Source: Oscillospiraceae bacterium (GTDB lineage: Bacteria; Bacillota; Clostridia; Oscillospirales; Acutalibacteraceae). Taken from it: a DNA stretch of 12,228 nucleotides. Position numbers and translations under genes: made by a program. The stretch covers positions 1 to 12,228 of the forward strand of contig JAISWM010000037.1 of assembly GCA_031270785.1 (NCBI GenBank). Direction: 5' to 3'. Below, one piece after another: positions 12,175 to 12,228 of this stretch. Below the pieces are notes generated by a model. That model saw only the letters and a program-made list of their open reading frames with translations. It was not told the DNA's origin and ran no database searches. Positions within the stretch are counted from its first letter, which is position 1, and every line of letters starts with the position of its first letter.

Positions 12175-12228
12175 ATGGACATGGATAACGAACTGAAAAC
12201 TAATGCGGTACGGTTGAGCCAAGAACAG
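12175..12228 (+). CDS. Start of an unknown gene (runs off right edge)
   Basis: The open frame runs to the window edge from ATG at 12175 or, more likely, the in-frame ATG at 12181, giving MDNELKTNAVRLSQEQ. No ribosome-binding site is present. The promoter's -10 ends at 12174, so transcription would start at about 12181, which implies a leaderless mRNA or a start further downstream. The residues KTNAVRLSQEQ are compatible with the first strand and helix start of a ribbon-helix-helix regulator or antitoxin. The overlapping inverted repeat would fit autoregulation, but 16 residues cannot decide the family. Confidence 0.45.
   Translation, partial: MDMDNELKTNAVRLSQEQ

Overview
The window looks like a piece of an AT-rich Bacillota chromosome, most likely a clostridial (class Clostridia) lineage. 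This rests on strong GGAGG-type ribosome-binding sites, frequent GTG starts, a full-length Sua5-type enzyme close to prfA, an HPr with both His15 and the Bacillota regulatory Ser46, and a membrane-anchored trypsin-like HtrA. The genus cannot be named from sequence alone. The intergenic space is unusually large and is filled with related GC-hairpin repeats.

Layout. Positions 1-162 (-) hold the N-terminus of an IS5-like transposase running off the left edge. After a 600-bp repeat-rich gap comes htrA/degP-like (759-2090, +). A convergent gap (2091-2544) holds a five-hairpin array of about 62-bp period. A minus-strand cluster follows: prfA (5388-6464), a repeat-rich, acidic, coiled-coil exported protein (3569-5296), and sua5/ywlC (2545-3564). 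A second repeat-rich gap (6465-7067) precedes a small secreted Cys-rich protein with a duplicated 29-residue tail (7068-7754, +). This converges on rmuC (7781-9202, -), which has visibly higher GC than its neighbours. Then come repeats, ispE (9569-10570, -), repeats, tRNA-Arg(ACG) (11028-11104, -), repeats, HPr (11418-11720, -), a last repeat-bearing gap, and the first codons of an unknown gene at the right edge.

Functionally most genes are housekeeping: translation termination (PrfA), t6A tRNA modification (Sua5), isoprenoid precursor synthesis (IspE), sugar transport and carbon control (HPr), envelope protein quality control (HtrA) and genome maintenance (RmuC). The two exported proteins without recognisable family are the accessory content. 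The repeat-rich one sits between prfA and sua5, where many Bacillota carry prmC.

The most unusual feature is the repeat system. GC-rich hairpins, mostly with arms of 8-14 bp and a 3-nt loop, act as joints between a few recurring AT-rich spacer modules (called here A5', A3', B, C, E and F). The modules recur in both orientations, in preferred orders, once as a tandem array nested inside another copy, and possibly once as a decayed copy inside the ispE reading frame. No gene in the window explains their spread.
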